Under the pieces are notes generated by a model. The model did not search any database and was not told where the DNA came from. It worked only from the letters and a program-made list of their open reading frames with translations. From NCBI RefSeq assembly GCF_900103585.1, contig NZ_FNHV01000010.1, forward strand, positions 328,607 through 392,606: a DNA stretch of 64,000 nt. The letters are read 5' to 3'. Shown piece after piece: positions 8,019 through 16,250 of this stretch (position 1 is the first letter of the stretch; each line of letters starts with the position of its first letter). Source of the DNA: Streptomyces sp. cf386. GTDB taxonomy: Bacteria; Actinomycetota; Actinomycetes; Streptomycetales; Streptomycetaceae. The position numbers and the translations under genes are program-made.

Positions 8019-9809
8019 ATGTCGCGCATACGCTCTGTCGCCAGCTCCGCGCTGGGGGTCCACCGCCGCACCCTGCTCGCCGCCACCGGGGCGGTGACCC
8101 TCTCCGCGGGCGTCGGCTACGCCCTGCGGCCCACCGACAGCCAGGCCGCCACGACCACCGAGACCGCGGGTACGGCGAGCACCGGCACGGGCAACGCCGC
8201 CGCCGAGGCCCCCGTCGGCGCCTCCCGCAGGCTGCCGGTCGCACTCGCGCCGTACACCCGGGGCACCACGCTCACGAGCGTCGCCGCCCCGCGCGGCACC
8301 TCCGGCTACCGTCGCCTCGGCGACGGCCCCGGCTGGAAGCGGGTCGTCCGCGAGAACCTGGCGTCGGCGAAGTCGGGGCGCGAGAACCGGCGTACGGCGC
8401 TCGCCGCCTTCGTCCAGCTCACCGACCTGCACCTGATCGACGCCCAGCACCCGCTGAGGCTGGAGTACCTCCGCTCGACCGACGTGCACGCCTGGCGGCC
8501 GCAGGAGGCGCTGACCGTGCCGGGCGCGGTGGCGCTCGTCGAGCGGCTCAACGCGCTGCGGGGCGGCCCCGTCACCGGTGCCCCGTTCCACTTCGCCATG
8601 ACCACCGGCGACAACACGGACAACAACTGCAAGTCCGAGCTGGAGTGGTTCCTGACGGTGATGAGCGGCGGCCGGGTCACCCCGAACACCGGTGACCCGC
8701 GGCGCTACGAGGGCGTCCAGAACAGCGGCCTCAAGCTGTACTGGCAGGCCGACGACAGCATCCGCGACGCCGACAAGCAGCTCGGCTTCCCGCACATCGA
8801 GGGCTTCCTGGACGCCGCGATCCGTGAGCTGCGCAGCCCCGGGCTGAACATCCCGTGGTACTCGACGGTCGGCAACCACGACGCGATGCCGCTCGGCACC
8901 TACGCCTCGCACAGCGACTCCTACCTGACCGACCTCGCGGTGGGCGGCAAGAAGCTGATGAACGTCTCCGCCGCGGACGCCAAGAAGCTCCAGGACTCCC
9001 TCAAGCAGGACAAGGACCCGCGGGGCACCGTCTTCAAGGACTTCCTCAAGGCCCACGCCCGCTCGATGCGCTCGGTCACGCCGGACGAGAGCCGGGCGCC
9101 CTTCACGCCCAGGGAGTACGTCCAGGCGCACCTGAACCCGGCCGTCCAGGGCCACGGCCCGGTCGGCCACGGCTACTCGACGGCCAACCTGGAGGCGGGC
9201 ACCCAGTACTACAGCTTCCGCATCGCCGAGGACGTCATCGGCATCAGCCTCGACACCACCGACCCGGGCGGCCACTACGAAGGGTCCATCGGGGCGGCCC
9301 AGTTCAAGTGGCTGGACCGGACGCTGCGGGAGAACAAGGACTCGTACGCCATCATCTTCAGCCACCACACCAGCGAGACGATGGACAACCTCCGCCGCGA
9401 CCCGGCCCGCCCCAGCGAGCGGCGCGTCGGCGGCGCCGAGCTGCTCTCGCTGCTGGGCAGTCACCGAGGCGTCCTCGCCTGGGTGAACGGCCACATCCAC
9501 AAGAACGTCATCACGCCGCACCCCGGCGCGGACGGCCGCTCCTTCTGGGAGATCTCCACCGCCTCCCACGTCGACTTCCCCCAACTCGCCCGGATCATCG
9601 AGGTGGTGGACAACAAGGACGGCACGATCTCCCTGTTCACCACCCTGATCGAGTCCTCGGCCCCGCACCGCACCAGCTTCACGGACCTCTCCCAGACGGG
9701 CCTGGCCGCCCTCTACCGCGAGCTGTCCTTCAACGCGCCCGGCGCCCGCTCGACGCTGGCGGGCGAACGGAAGGACCGGAACACGGAGTTGGTGCTGAAG
9801 AAGGGCTGA
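8019..9809 (+). CDS. Exported calcineurin-like metallophosphoesterase
   Basis: A 596-residue phosphoesterase resembling the actinobacterial TIGR03767 family. The start is ATG 8019 with GGGGAG eight bases upstream. The N terminus has a Tat-like signal (HRRTLLAATGAVTLSAGVGYA). Metal-binding motifs occur in order: QLTDLHLID, TTGDNTDN, VGNHD, FSHHT and VNGHIHKN. These supply the Asp/His/Asn ligands for a dinuclear metal centre. It probably acts outside the membrane on a phosphate ester or nucleotide. The substrate is unknown. It stops 23 bases before the convergent 145-aa gene and stands alone. Confidence 0.88.
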   Translation: MSRIRSVASSALGVHRRTLLAATGAVTLSAGVGYALRPTDSQAATTTETAGTASTGTGNAAAEAPVGASRRLPVALAPYTRGTTLTSVAAPRGTSGYRRLGDGPGWKRVVRENLASAKSGRENRRTALAAFVQLTDLHLIDAQHPLRLEYLRSTDVHAWRPQEALTVPGAVALVERLNALRGGPVTGAPFHFAMTTGDNTDNNCKSELEWFLTVMSGGRVTPNTGDPRRYEGVQNSGLKLYWQADDSIRDADKQLGFPHIEGFLDAAIRELRSPGLNIPWYSTVGNHDAMPLGTYASHSDSYLTDLAVGGKKLMNVSAADAKKLQDSLKQDKDPRGTVFKDFLKAHARSMRSVTPDESRAPFTPREYVQAHLNPAVQGHGPVGHGYSTANLEAGTQYYSFRIAEDVIGISLDTTDPGGHYEGSIGAAQFKWLDRTLRENKDSYAIIFSHHTSETMDNLRRDPARPSERRVGGAELLSLLGSHRGVLAWVNGHIHKNVITPHPGADGRSFWEISTASHVDFPQLARIIEVVDNKDGTISLFTTLIESSAPHRTSFTDLSQTGLAALYRELSFNAPGARSTLAGERKDRNTELVLKKG

Positions 9810-9832
9810 CAGGGGCGCGGGTGCCGGGATGG

Positions 9833-10270
9833 TCAGCTCTCCGCGGGCCCGGCCTCCCGGCCGTGGATGTGCTGGGACCCGTGCTGCACGGCGAACACGG
9901 TCGCGGAGTCCCGGGCCGTGTTCGTCTGCCGCAGGGCGTGCGCCCGGCGGCCCTCCGCCAGGGTGCCGTCGGCGGCGTCGAAGGCGTCGACCAGGCGGAC
10001 GAGCGGGTCCCGGCAGGACGGGTCCTCGCGCAGCAGCGCCGCCAGCTCCTGGGTCCAGTAGCCGAACAGGGCCCGCCGTACGTCGTCCGGGCTCGGGGAG
10101 TCCCGTACCAGTTCGGCGTTGCCGTCGAGCTGGGCCTCCAGCGCGGCCCGGCGGCCACGGCGGAACAGCCCGGTGATCGCGCCCCTCGTCTCCAGCCAGG
10201 CGTCCGTGGCCATCGCCGTGACGAGCGCGGCGGCGCCCGCCTGCGCGAGGACGGTCAGTTCGTCGTTCAC
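9833..10270 (-). CDS. Small helical protein with C-terminal amyloid-like motif
   Basis: A 145-residue protein read from a GTG with GGGAG five bases upstream. Residues 1-110 are predicted helical and Ala-rich (LTVLAQAGAAALVTAMATDAW, then LFRRGRRAALEAQL). This is a recurrent Streptomyces small-protein type found beside conflict or signalling genes. The end carries ATVFAVQHGSQHIHG, which aligns with GVVYATQNGDMNIRV in the upstream cyclase-like protein and GTVYAAANGDIHIHH in the 73-aa peptide. It is the second gene of a leftward pair, 40 bases after the cyclase-like gene. I infer an effector or adaptor recruited through the shared motif. Enzyme function is not visible. Confidence 0.75.
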   Translation of the reverse strand: MNDELTVLAQAGAAALVTAMATDAWLETRGAITGLFRRGRRAALEAQLDGNAELVRDSPSPDDVRRALFGYWTQELAALLREDPSCRDPLVRLVDAFDAADGTLAEGRRAHALRQTNTARDSATVFAVQHGSQHIHGREAGPAES

Positions 10271-10310
10271 AGGGGCTCCCTCACGATCTCGCACGATCCC
10301 GCACGGTGCT

Positions 10311-11057
10311 TCACGGTCCTTTGACGACGCGGATGTTCATGTCGCCGTTCTGCGTGGCGTAGACGACACCGTTCCCCGAAGCCCTGCCGACCTGCTTCGA
10401 GTTGCCGCTCGGCGACCGGTCACGCTTCTTGGTGTCCGGCTTGCCGGCGGGCGCCTCCGGCCCCGGCGCCGGCGTCCACCCGGGGGTGTGGAGCCAGGCG
10501 TCGGCGGTGAGTTCCTTCAAGGTGAAGCCGACCCGGTGGAAGGCGGCCGGATCGATGCCCTCGTAGCCGTGCCGCACCGTCTCGTCGTAGAAGTGCTGCG
10601 ACATCAGCAGCGAGACCGGCACCGTCCGAGGCGCCCCGGCCAGGGCCTTGCGCGCGGGAGGGGCGTCGAGCAGCCGGGCCAGGGTCTCCAGCGGGACTCC
10701 GGCGACCTCGCCGGTCGGCGTGAGGCAGACCTCTCCGGCGTGCAGGGCGACCCGGACCCGGATCCGGGTGGCCGGGCCCTCGGTACGGGAGTTGTGGTCG
10801 CGCAGCAGGTCGGCCAGCTCGTGGACGAGCGGGTGGACCAGGCTCGCCTTCCGCGTCCCGGCCGGCGCGGTCACGCGCAGACCGTCGCCCAGGTCCTCCC
10901 GGACGCAGGCGTCCCAGTCGATGCCGCTGTGCGCCAACGCCGTACGGAGCACGGTCCGGAGCGTCTCACGGTTGCGCACCAGCGCCACGTTTCCCCGCCC
11001 GGACGACTTCTCGATGTCCACGGCCAGGACGGCCCGGTACTCCCACTGTGCTTCCAT
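10311..11057 (-). CDS. Cyclase-homology protein with C-terminal amyloid-like motif
   Basis: A 248-residue protein. Residues 5-190 resemble a class III nucleotide cyclase domain. The two metal-binding aspartates appear kept: Asp14 in LAVDIEKSS and Asp58 in EDLGDGLRV. A later strand-helix unit, RVALHAGEVCLTPTGEVAG, is also typical. The position where active cyclases have VNxAAR reads VPLETLAR here, so the catalytic Asn is apparently lost. The product may bind but not cyclise nucleotides, or use another chemistry. A charged linker (residues 195-225) leads to GNGVVYATQNGDMNIRVVKG at the C terminus. The start is ATG 11057, with an AAGG-type RBS. The gene diverges from the Crp/Fnr regulator. Confidence 0.78.
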   Translation of the reverse strand: MEAQWEYRAVLAVDIEKSSGRGNVALVRNRETLRTVLRTALAHSGIDWDACVREDLGDGLRVTAPAGTRKASLVHPLVHELADLLRDHNSRTEGPATRIRVRVALHAGEVCLTPTGEVAGVPLETLARLLDAPPARKALAGAPRTVPVSLLMSQHFYDETVRHGYEGIDPAAFHRVGFTLKELTADAWLHTPGWTPAPGPEAPAGKPDTKKRDRSPSGNSKQVGRASGNGVVYATQNGDMNIRVVKGP

Positions 11058-11291
11058 ACGGCCCTTCTTCGACTCGGCGGCGGAGGCGGTGCGGCGCGGA
11101 GCACGGGTGTGCGGGCTCCGCGCCGCCGCTCCCCTCCTCCACTGTGCCCCCGGTGCGCTGACGACAACTCGTAGGAATACAGGGTTCGGTGGGAGAGCGC
11201 GTGCAATCGGTGTGAGTGTGCCGACGTGACCGGGGCCCCGGGGCGACACTGGGTCCGGGTGAAGTGAGGGACCCGGGGGAGAGGTGGGGTC

Positions 11292-12023
11292 ATGGACGGC
11301 GGACGGCGCGGTCGCGCGGAGAACGGGCGGCCGGACGGGGAGCGGGACTGGCCTCTGTCGAGCCTGCTCGGCCGCCTCGGTCCGGCCGACCGCGACCATC
11401 TGCTCACGCTGGGCACGCGGGTGCCGTATCCGGCCGACCAGGTGCTCATGTGGGAGGCCGAGCGGACGGACCACGTACTGATCCTGCTCCACGGCCTGGT
11501 CAAGGTCACCGGTCACGCCGACGACGACCGCGAGGCCCTGCTGGCCGTACGCATGCGCGGCGACCTGCTGGGCGAACTCGCCGCACTGGACGGGCAGCCA
11601 CGCTCGGCCACGGTGACCACCTGCGGGCCCGTCGTCACCCAGACCGTGACCCGGGCGGACTTCCTCGCCTGTCTGCGGGACCGGCCCCGGATCGCGCACG
11701 CCGTCAACCAGTCCGTCGTGGCCAAGCTGCGGGCCGCCAACACTCACCGCGTCAACTTCATCGGCTGCGACGCCGCGACCCGGCTGGCCCGGGTGCTGCA
11801 CCATCTCGCGATGACGTACGGCGAACGGGACGGCGACGACAGCGCGGTGATCCGCTGGCCGATCACGCAGCCCGAACTCGCGACCCTGGCGGGTGCGTCC
11901 GAGCCCAGCGTGCAGAAGGCGCTGCGCAGGCTGCGGGAGGAGGGAGTCGTCGCCACGGGGTACCGCTCCGTCCGGGTCGAGGGCCTGGCTCGGCTGAGGT
12001 CGATCGCGTACCCCGATCCGTGA
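11292..12023 (+). CDS. Crp/Fnr family transcription regulator
   Basis: A 243-residue regulator. The cyclic-nucleotide-binding-like beta roll occupies about residues 30-140 (DQVLMWEAERTDHVLILLHG, then GDLLGELAALDGQPRSATV, the phosphate-binding-cassette region). The C-terminal winged helix at about 175-230 has the recognition segment ELATLAGASEPSVQKALRRL. In the cassette, GELAALDGQPRS keeps Gly-Glu and Arg-Ser, so nucleotide binding is possible. The gene diverges from the cyclase-like gene across 234 bases and precedes the STAND NTPase by 116 bases. It is therefore placed to control both arms of the cluster. Confidence 0.88.
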   Translation: MDGGRRGRAENGRPDGERDWPLSSLLGRLGPADRDHLLTLGTRVPYPADQVLMWEAERTDHVLILLHGLVKVTGHADDDREALLAVRMRGDLLGELAALDGQPRSATVTTCGPVVTQTVTRADFLACLRDRPRIAHAVNQSVVAKLRAANTHRVNFIGCDAATRLARVLHHLAMTYGERDGDDSAVIRWPITQPELATLAGASEPSVQKALRRLREEGVVATGYRSVRVEGLARLRSIAYPDP

Positions 12024-12139
12024 CTCCCTTGCCCACGAACTCCCTTGTGGTGAAAACCGTATTTTGATGGTGGAGCCGTGTGAGCCCGTGGCTAGCGTGA
12101 CGCCTGCACCAAGGGAGCGATCACGACAACGGGGTAGCC

Positions 12140-14581
12140 ATGGCGAGCATCGACGAAGACGACAACGACCAAACCGGCAGTCAGCAGACGGGGCAGACGG
12201 GGCAGACGGGCAATCGGATCACCATCGGTGGGGACGCCACCGCCCCGGTGATCGCCGGGAACCACATCGCGTACATCGGCGCGCAGCACGGCTCCACGGT
12301 GAACGTGCTGGTGGAGGGCGAGCGGCCGCAGCCGAGGCGCCGCGAACGGGTCGAGCTGCCCCCGCGGCGGCAGAGCGCCCCGCTCGGCCGGGCCGCCGAC
12401 CTGGCGTCGCTGGACGCCGCGCTCCGGGGCGGCGACACGGTGCAGCTGTGGGGATCACCCGGCGTCGGCAAGAGCGCGCTGCTGCGGCACGCGGCCCGCA
12501 CGCTCGGTGCGGGACCCCACGGGAAGCTGTTCCTCGACGCCGCCCGGCGCGAGCCCGAGGACCTGGCCCAGGACATCTTCGAGGCCTGCCACGAGACCCA
12601 TGGCTACGCCCCGTCCCCCACCGAACTGCGCCGCCTCATGGCGGGCATGGAGGTGACGGTGTACGTCGACAACGCCGACTACACCGCGGAACAACTGCGC
12701 ATGGTCATGGACGCCGCCCCGGACGCGACCTTCGTCTTCGCCGCGCGGGAGAGTTCGCTGCTGGGCTCCGACGGCAGGGCGCAGCGGCTCCAGGGCATCG
12801 ACCGGGACGCCGCGACGGAGTTGCTCGCCCGGGAACTGGGCCGTCCCGTCGCCGAGGCGGGCGAACAGGAGACGGCCGCCGCGTTGTGGGAGACCGCGTC
12901 CGGCACGCCGCTGTTGCTGCTGCGCGCGGCGGCCGTGGCCCGGCTGGACCCGTCGGGCGAGGCCGTACTGCCCAAGCCCGGCGCGGTACGGGACCTGCTG
13001 CCCCCGCTGTTCGACCGGCTCGACGGCCCCTCGCTGCGCGCCCTGCACCTCCTGGCGACCCTCGGCGACGCCGAGCTCGCGCCGGTGCACATCGGCGAGT
13101 TGAGCGAGACCTCGGATCCGGCGGTGCTGTGCGAGGGACTGGCGAGGCTGGGCCTGGCCCAGGAGACGGAGCTGGGCTATCGCGTGGCCACGGACGTCGT
13201 TCCGGCGCTGCGGCAACGTGAGGGCCTGGTGCCGTACTCGCTGGAGCGGCTGTGCACTTACTTCGCGGAGTGGGCGGCACGGTCGACGACTCCGGCGGTC
13301 CAAGTCGCCGATCACGCCCGTGCGTTGGAGGTGGTGGCGGAACTCGCCGAGGGTTCCGGGCGGGCCGACCTGGCGGTCCAGGTCGTCCGGGCCGCCTCCC
13401 CCGCCCTCGCCCGCTCCCTGCGCTTCGGTGTCTGGGGGCGTCTGCTCGACCAGGGACTGCCGGCCGCGCAGCGGGCGGGGGACCGCCAGGCCGAGGCGTA
13501 CTTCACGCATGAGCGGGGCATCCGGAACATCCTGACCGGCAACCGGGTGCTTGCGGGGGTGCTGTTGGTGCAGGCGGGGGTCCTGTGGCGGCAGTTGGGT
13601 GATACGCAGGGGGCGGAGGCGGCGTCGGTGGCCCAGCAGTATGTTCCGGAGCAGGCGCTGTCGCCTTCTGGAGGGGGGCCGGGGGCGTCGGCGCAGGGCG
13701 ATGTGGGTGGGTCGGCGGATGTGAGCAGCTCGCCGCCGGGGGGTGATTCGACGCCTGGGTTGGATGGGAGCTCTTCGGGGGGCGACCCGACGTCGGTACA
13801 GGATGTGGGTTCTTCCGGGGTCGACCCGACGCCTGTGCAGGACGTGAGCGGGTCTCTTGTGCCTGATCCGGGGCCCGTGCCGGACGTGAACTCCGCGGTG
13901 CCGGACCTGACGCCGGTACAGAGCGTGACCCCGCCGGGAACCGGCATGCCTGTCGATACCGGAACGGCCGCGTCCCATGCGGTGGGAGCACCGCCGCCCG
14001 GCCTGATGGAAGGCGGCAGCGTTGTCGCCTCCTCCGGAGGGGGAGCGGCGGCTGGAACCGGAGTCGCCGCGGCCCTCAAGGTGGCCGCGGTGATCGCCGC
14101 CATCGCCATCGGAGCCGTCGCCATCGAGCAGAACCAGAACTCGTCGGACCCTGCCACGGACACTCCGGCCGTCGCCGCCACCGCGCCGGATCTGGGTCTC
14201 GACCACACCCCGGATCCCGTGGACCCGGCCCCCGTCGAGTCGGAACCGACCGGCCTGGCGGGAGTGTGGGAGAGCAGCGAAGGCGGAGGGATCGAATTCG
14301 TCGAAGCGGGACCCGGAAGCTACACAGCGACCACGCAGGACATCTGCGGAAACACGATCACCGCGGAATTCACCGGCAGCGGCGACACCTATAGCACCAC
14401 GGCGCCGGCGTACGACATGTCCAGTGGCTCATGCGGAGCTGTTCTTGGCGAGGTCCGTACGACGATCACCATCGGCCCGGACGGCGACACCGCCGAGGTC
14501 ACCCGCGAGATGGCCTCCGCCATCGACGACACGGTGACGTGCTACACCTGCACGCCGTTCACCCTGACCCGCGTGTCATAG
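12140..14581 (+). CDS. Membrane-anchored STAND P-loop NTPase with N-terminal amyloid-like motif
   Basis: An 813-residue, NLR-like protein. Residues 25-58 hold the motif pair ITIGGDATAPVIAGNHI and GAQHGSTVNVLV. The NTPase core has Walker A GSPGVGKS at 105-112, a Walker B-like VTVYVDNAD at 172-180 and a sensor-like TFVFAARES near 200. A winged-helix region and a helical, TPR-like stretch (to about 510) follow. Next is a low-complexity Ser/Gly/Pro linker with repeated DPTPVQDV units (about 515-630), one membrane helix (about 650-672) and a roughly 130-residue domain that would lie outside the cell and has several Cys. The linker uses less GC-optimised codons than its flanks. It probably senses a signal and nucleates partners through the motif. 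Confidence 0.85.
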   Translation: MASIDEDDNDQTGSQQTGQTGQTGNRITIGGDATAPVIAGNHIAYIGAQHGSTVNVLVEGERPQPRRRERVELPPRRQSAPLGRAADLASLDAALRGGDTVQLWGSPGVGKSALLRHAARTLGAGPHGKLFLDAARREPEDLAQDIFEACHETHGYAPSPTELRRLMAGMEVTVYVDNADYTAEQLRMVMDAAPDATFVFAARESSLLGSDGRAQRLQGIDRDAATELLARELGRPVAEAGEQETAAALWETASGTPLLLLRAAAVARLDPSGEAVLPKPGAVRDLLPPLFDRLDGPSLRALHLLATLGDAELAPVHIGELSETSDPAVLCEGLARLGLAQETELGYRVATDVVPALRQREGLVPYSLERLCTYFAEWAARSTTPAVQVADHARALEVVAELAEGSGRADLAVQVVRAASPALARSLRFGVWGRLLDQGLPAAQRAGDRQAEAYFTHERGIRNILTGNRVLAGVLLVQAGVLWRQLGDTQGAEAASVAQQYVPEQALSPSGGGPGASAQGDVGGSADVSSSPPGGDSTPGLDGSSSGGDPTSVQDVGSSGVDPTPVQDVSGSLVPDPGPVPDVNSAVPDLTPVQSVTPPGTGMPVDTGTAASHAVGAPPPGLMEGGSVVASSGGGAAAGTGVAAALKVAAVIAAIAIGAVAIEQNQNSSDPATDTPAVAATAPDLGLDHTPDPVDPAPVESEPTGLAGVWESSEGGGIEFVEAGPGSYTATTQDICGNTITAEFTGSGDTYSTTAPAYDMSSGSCGAVLGEVRTTITIGPDGDTAEVTREMASAIDDTVTCYTCTPFTLTRVS

Positions 14582-14624
14582 CCGAACGTTCCCTTCACCC
14601 GTCCCCACCCGAGGAGCCCCACCC

Positions 14625-14846
14625 ATGACCCACAAGCCCCCCAGCCACAACGAGATCCACATTGGCGGCAACGCCTCCGGCCCCGTCGTGGCCGGCGACA
14701 ACATCCGCGTCAAGGTGACCCAGCCCGCCGAGACGACCCGGACGGACCAGACCAACACGGCCAAGGATGACGGCACCGTCTACGCCGCCGCCAACGGCGA
14801 CATCCACATCCACCACGACGAGGCGGGCGACGAGGAAGAGGACTGA
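14625..14846 (+). CDS. 73-aa peptide made of two amyloid-like motifs
   Basis: A free-standing 73-residue protein. The start is ATG with GAGGAG about ten bases upstream, 43 bases after the NTPase stop, so the two are likely co-transcribed. It is almost entirely motif. EIHIGGNASGPVVAGDNI (about residues 10-27) copies the NTPase N-terminal motif. DGTVYAAANGDIHIHH (about 48-63) copies the C-terminal motif of the cyclase-like protein. An acidic tail ends it. It could bridge the two motif classes, seed assembly, or buffer it. No catalytic domain exists. No named function is known to me. Confidence 0.75.
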   Translation: MTHKPPSHNEIHIGGNASGPVVAGDNIRVKVTQPAETTRTDQTNTAKDDGTVYAAANGDIHIHHDEAGDEEED

Positions 14847-14985
14847 CGGCGCCGACTCCGCTCCTCCTCGGTACGACCTGGCTGAAACAGGGTCAACCAC
14901 CGCACAGGGCATCAACCTCCGCACCCGCACCCCGGGTCTCTCCCCCCGACCCCGCTCGACGTGAGCGGGCGGAAGGGGGAGAGAC

Positions 14986-16224
14986 ATGAGCGTACGTACG
15001 GCCCGCACGGCCCTGGTGGCGGCGACGGCGGTGGCGTTGTCCGTCGCCCTCGCGGCTCCCGCGCTGGCGGCGGCGCCCGCCGGAACCGACCACACGGCGA
15101 CGCGCAAGGCCATCGCGGCCGCCGTCGAGGACGGGGTCCCCGGCGTGACGGTGACCGCGAAGGACGGGCGCGGCGGGTGGTCGGCGACGGCGGGCGTCGG
15201 CAACCTCAAGACCGGGAAGCCGCGTTCGGCGGACGACCGCTACCGGGTCGGCAGCATCACCAAGACGTTCGTCGCCACGGTGCTGCTCCAACTGGAGGCG
15301 GAGGGCAGGTTGTCGCTGGACGACACGGTGGAGAAGTGGCTGCCGGGGGTGGTGCGGGGCAACGGCCACGACGGCGGCCGCATCACCGTCCGCCAGCTCC
15401 TCAACCACACCAGCGGCATCTTCAACTTCACCGCGGACGACGACTTCGGCCGGACGTACTTCCTGAAGGACGGCTTCTTTGAGCACCGCTTCGACACGCG
15501 GTCTCCCGAGGAGCTGGTGGATATCGCCATGGGGCACCAGCCGGACTTCGCCCCGGGCACGTCCTGGAACTACTCGAACACCAACTACACCCTGGCCGCG
15601 ATGGTCATCGAAAGCGTCTCGGGCAACCCGTACGCGGACGAGATCCGCCACCGGATCGTCGAGCCCCTGCACCTGCGCGCCACGCTCGTCCCCGGCACCT
15701 ACCCGAAGCTCCCGAAACCGAGCAGCCGCGCCTACGGCAAGCTCGCCGAGACGACCACCGGGCCGACGTACGACGTCACGGAGCTCAACCCCTCCCTGGC
15801 CGCCGGTGCGGGCGACATGATCGCCGACTCCGCCGATCTGAACCGCTTCTACTCGGCCCTGCTGAAGGGCAGGCTCCTCCCCGCGAAGCAGCTCTCCGAG
15901 ATGAAGTCCACGATCAAGGTCGACGCCATCCCGAACGCGGGTTACGGCCTCGGCCTGATCGAACGCAAGCTGAGCTGCGGCGTCACGGTCTGGGGCCATG
16001 GCGGCGGTATCCACGGCTCGACGTCGGAGGCGGTGACGACGGCGGACGGCCGCCACTCCCTCGCCTTCAACTTCAACGGGGACTGGACGGGGGACACCGA
16101 TGCCGTGATCGAGGCGGAGTTCTGCGGCAAGGCGCCGGCGACGGCCGGTGACCGAGCGGGCTCGGGCAAGGCGCACGGGGTTGGTTCGGGCGACGTGATG
16201 TCCGTACCGCGTCTTCGCGGCTGA
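14986..16224 (+). CDS. Secreted serine hydrolase of the class C beta-lactamase/DD-peptidase fold
   Basis: A 412-residue exported hydrolase. The signal peptide is residues 1-30 (LVAATAVALSVALAAPALAA). The nucleophile motif SITK lies in YRVGSITKTFVATVLL, the second motif YSN in WNYSNTNYTLAAM, and the third, HGG, in VWGHGGGIHG in place of KTG. This pattern is typical of D-alanyl-D-alanine carboxypeptidases, esterases and class C-like enzymes. GGGGGA lies eight bases before the ATG. It follows the motif cluster but shares none of its features and probably has its own promoter. Substrate could be peptidoglycan stem peptide or an ester. Confidence 0.9.
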   Translation: MSVRTARTALVAATAVALSVALAAPALAAAPAGTDHTATRKAIAAAVEDGVPGVTVTAKDGRGGWSATAGVGNLKTGKPRSADDRYRVGSITKTFVATVLLQLEAEGRLSLDDTVEKWLPGVVRGNGHDGGRITVRQLLNHTSGIFNFTADDDFGRTYFLKDGFFEHRFDTRSPEELVDIAMGHQPDFAPGTSWNYSNTNYTLAAMVIESVSGNPYADEIRHRIVEPLHLRATLVPGTYPKLPKPSSRAYGKLAETTTGPTYDVTELNPSLAAGAGDMIADSADLNRFYSALLKGRLLPAKQLSEMKSTIKVDAIPNAGYGLGLIERKLSCGVTVWGHGGGIHGSTSEAVTTADGRHSLAFNFNGDWTGDTDAVIEAEFCGKAPATAGDRAGSGKAHGVGSGDVMSVPRLRG

Positions 16225-16250
16225 TCGGCTGACCCGGCGTCGAGGGTGCC

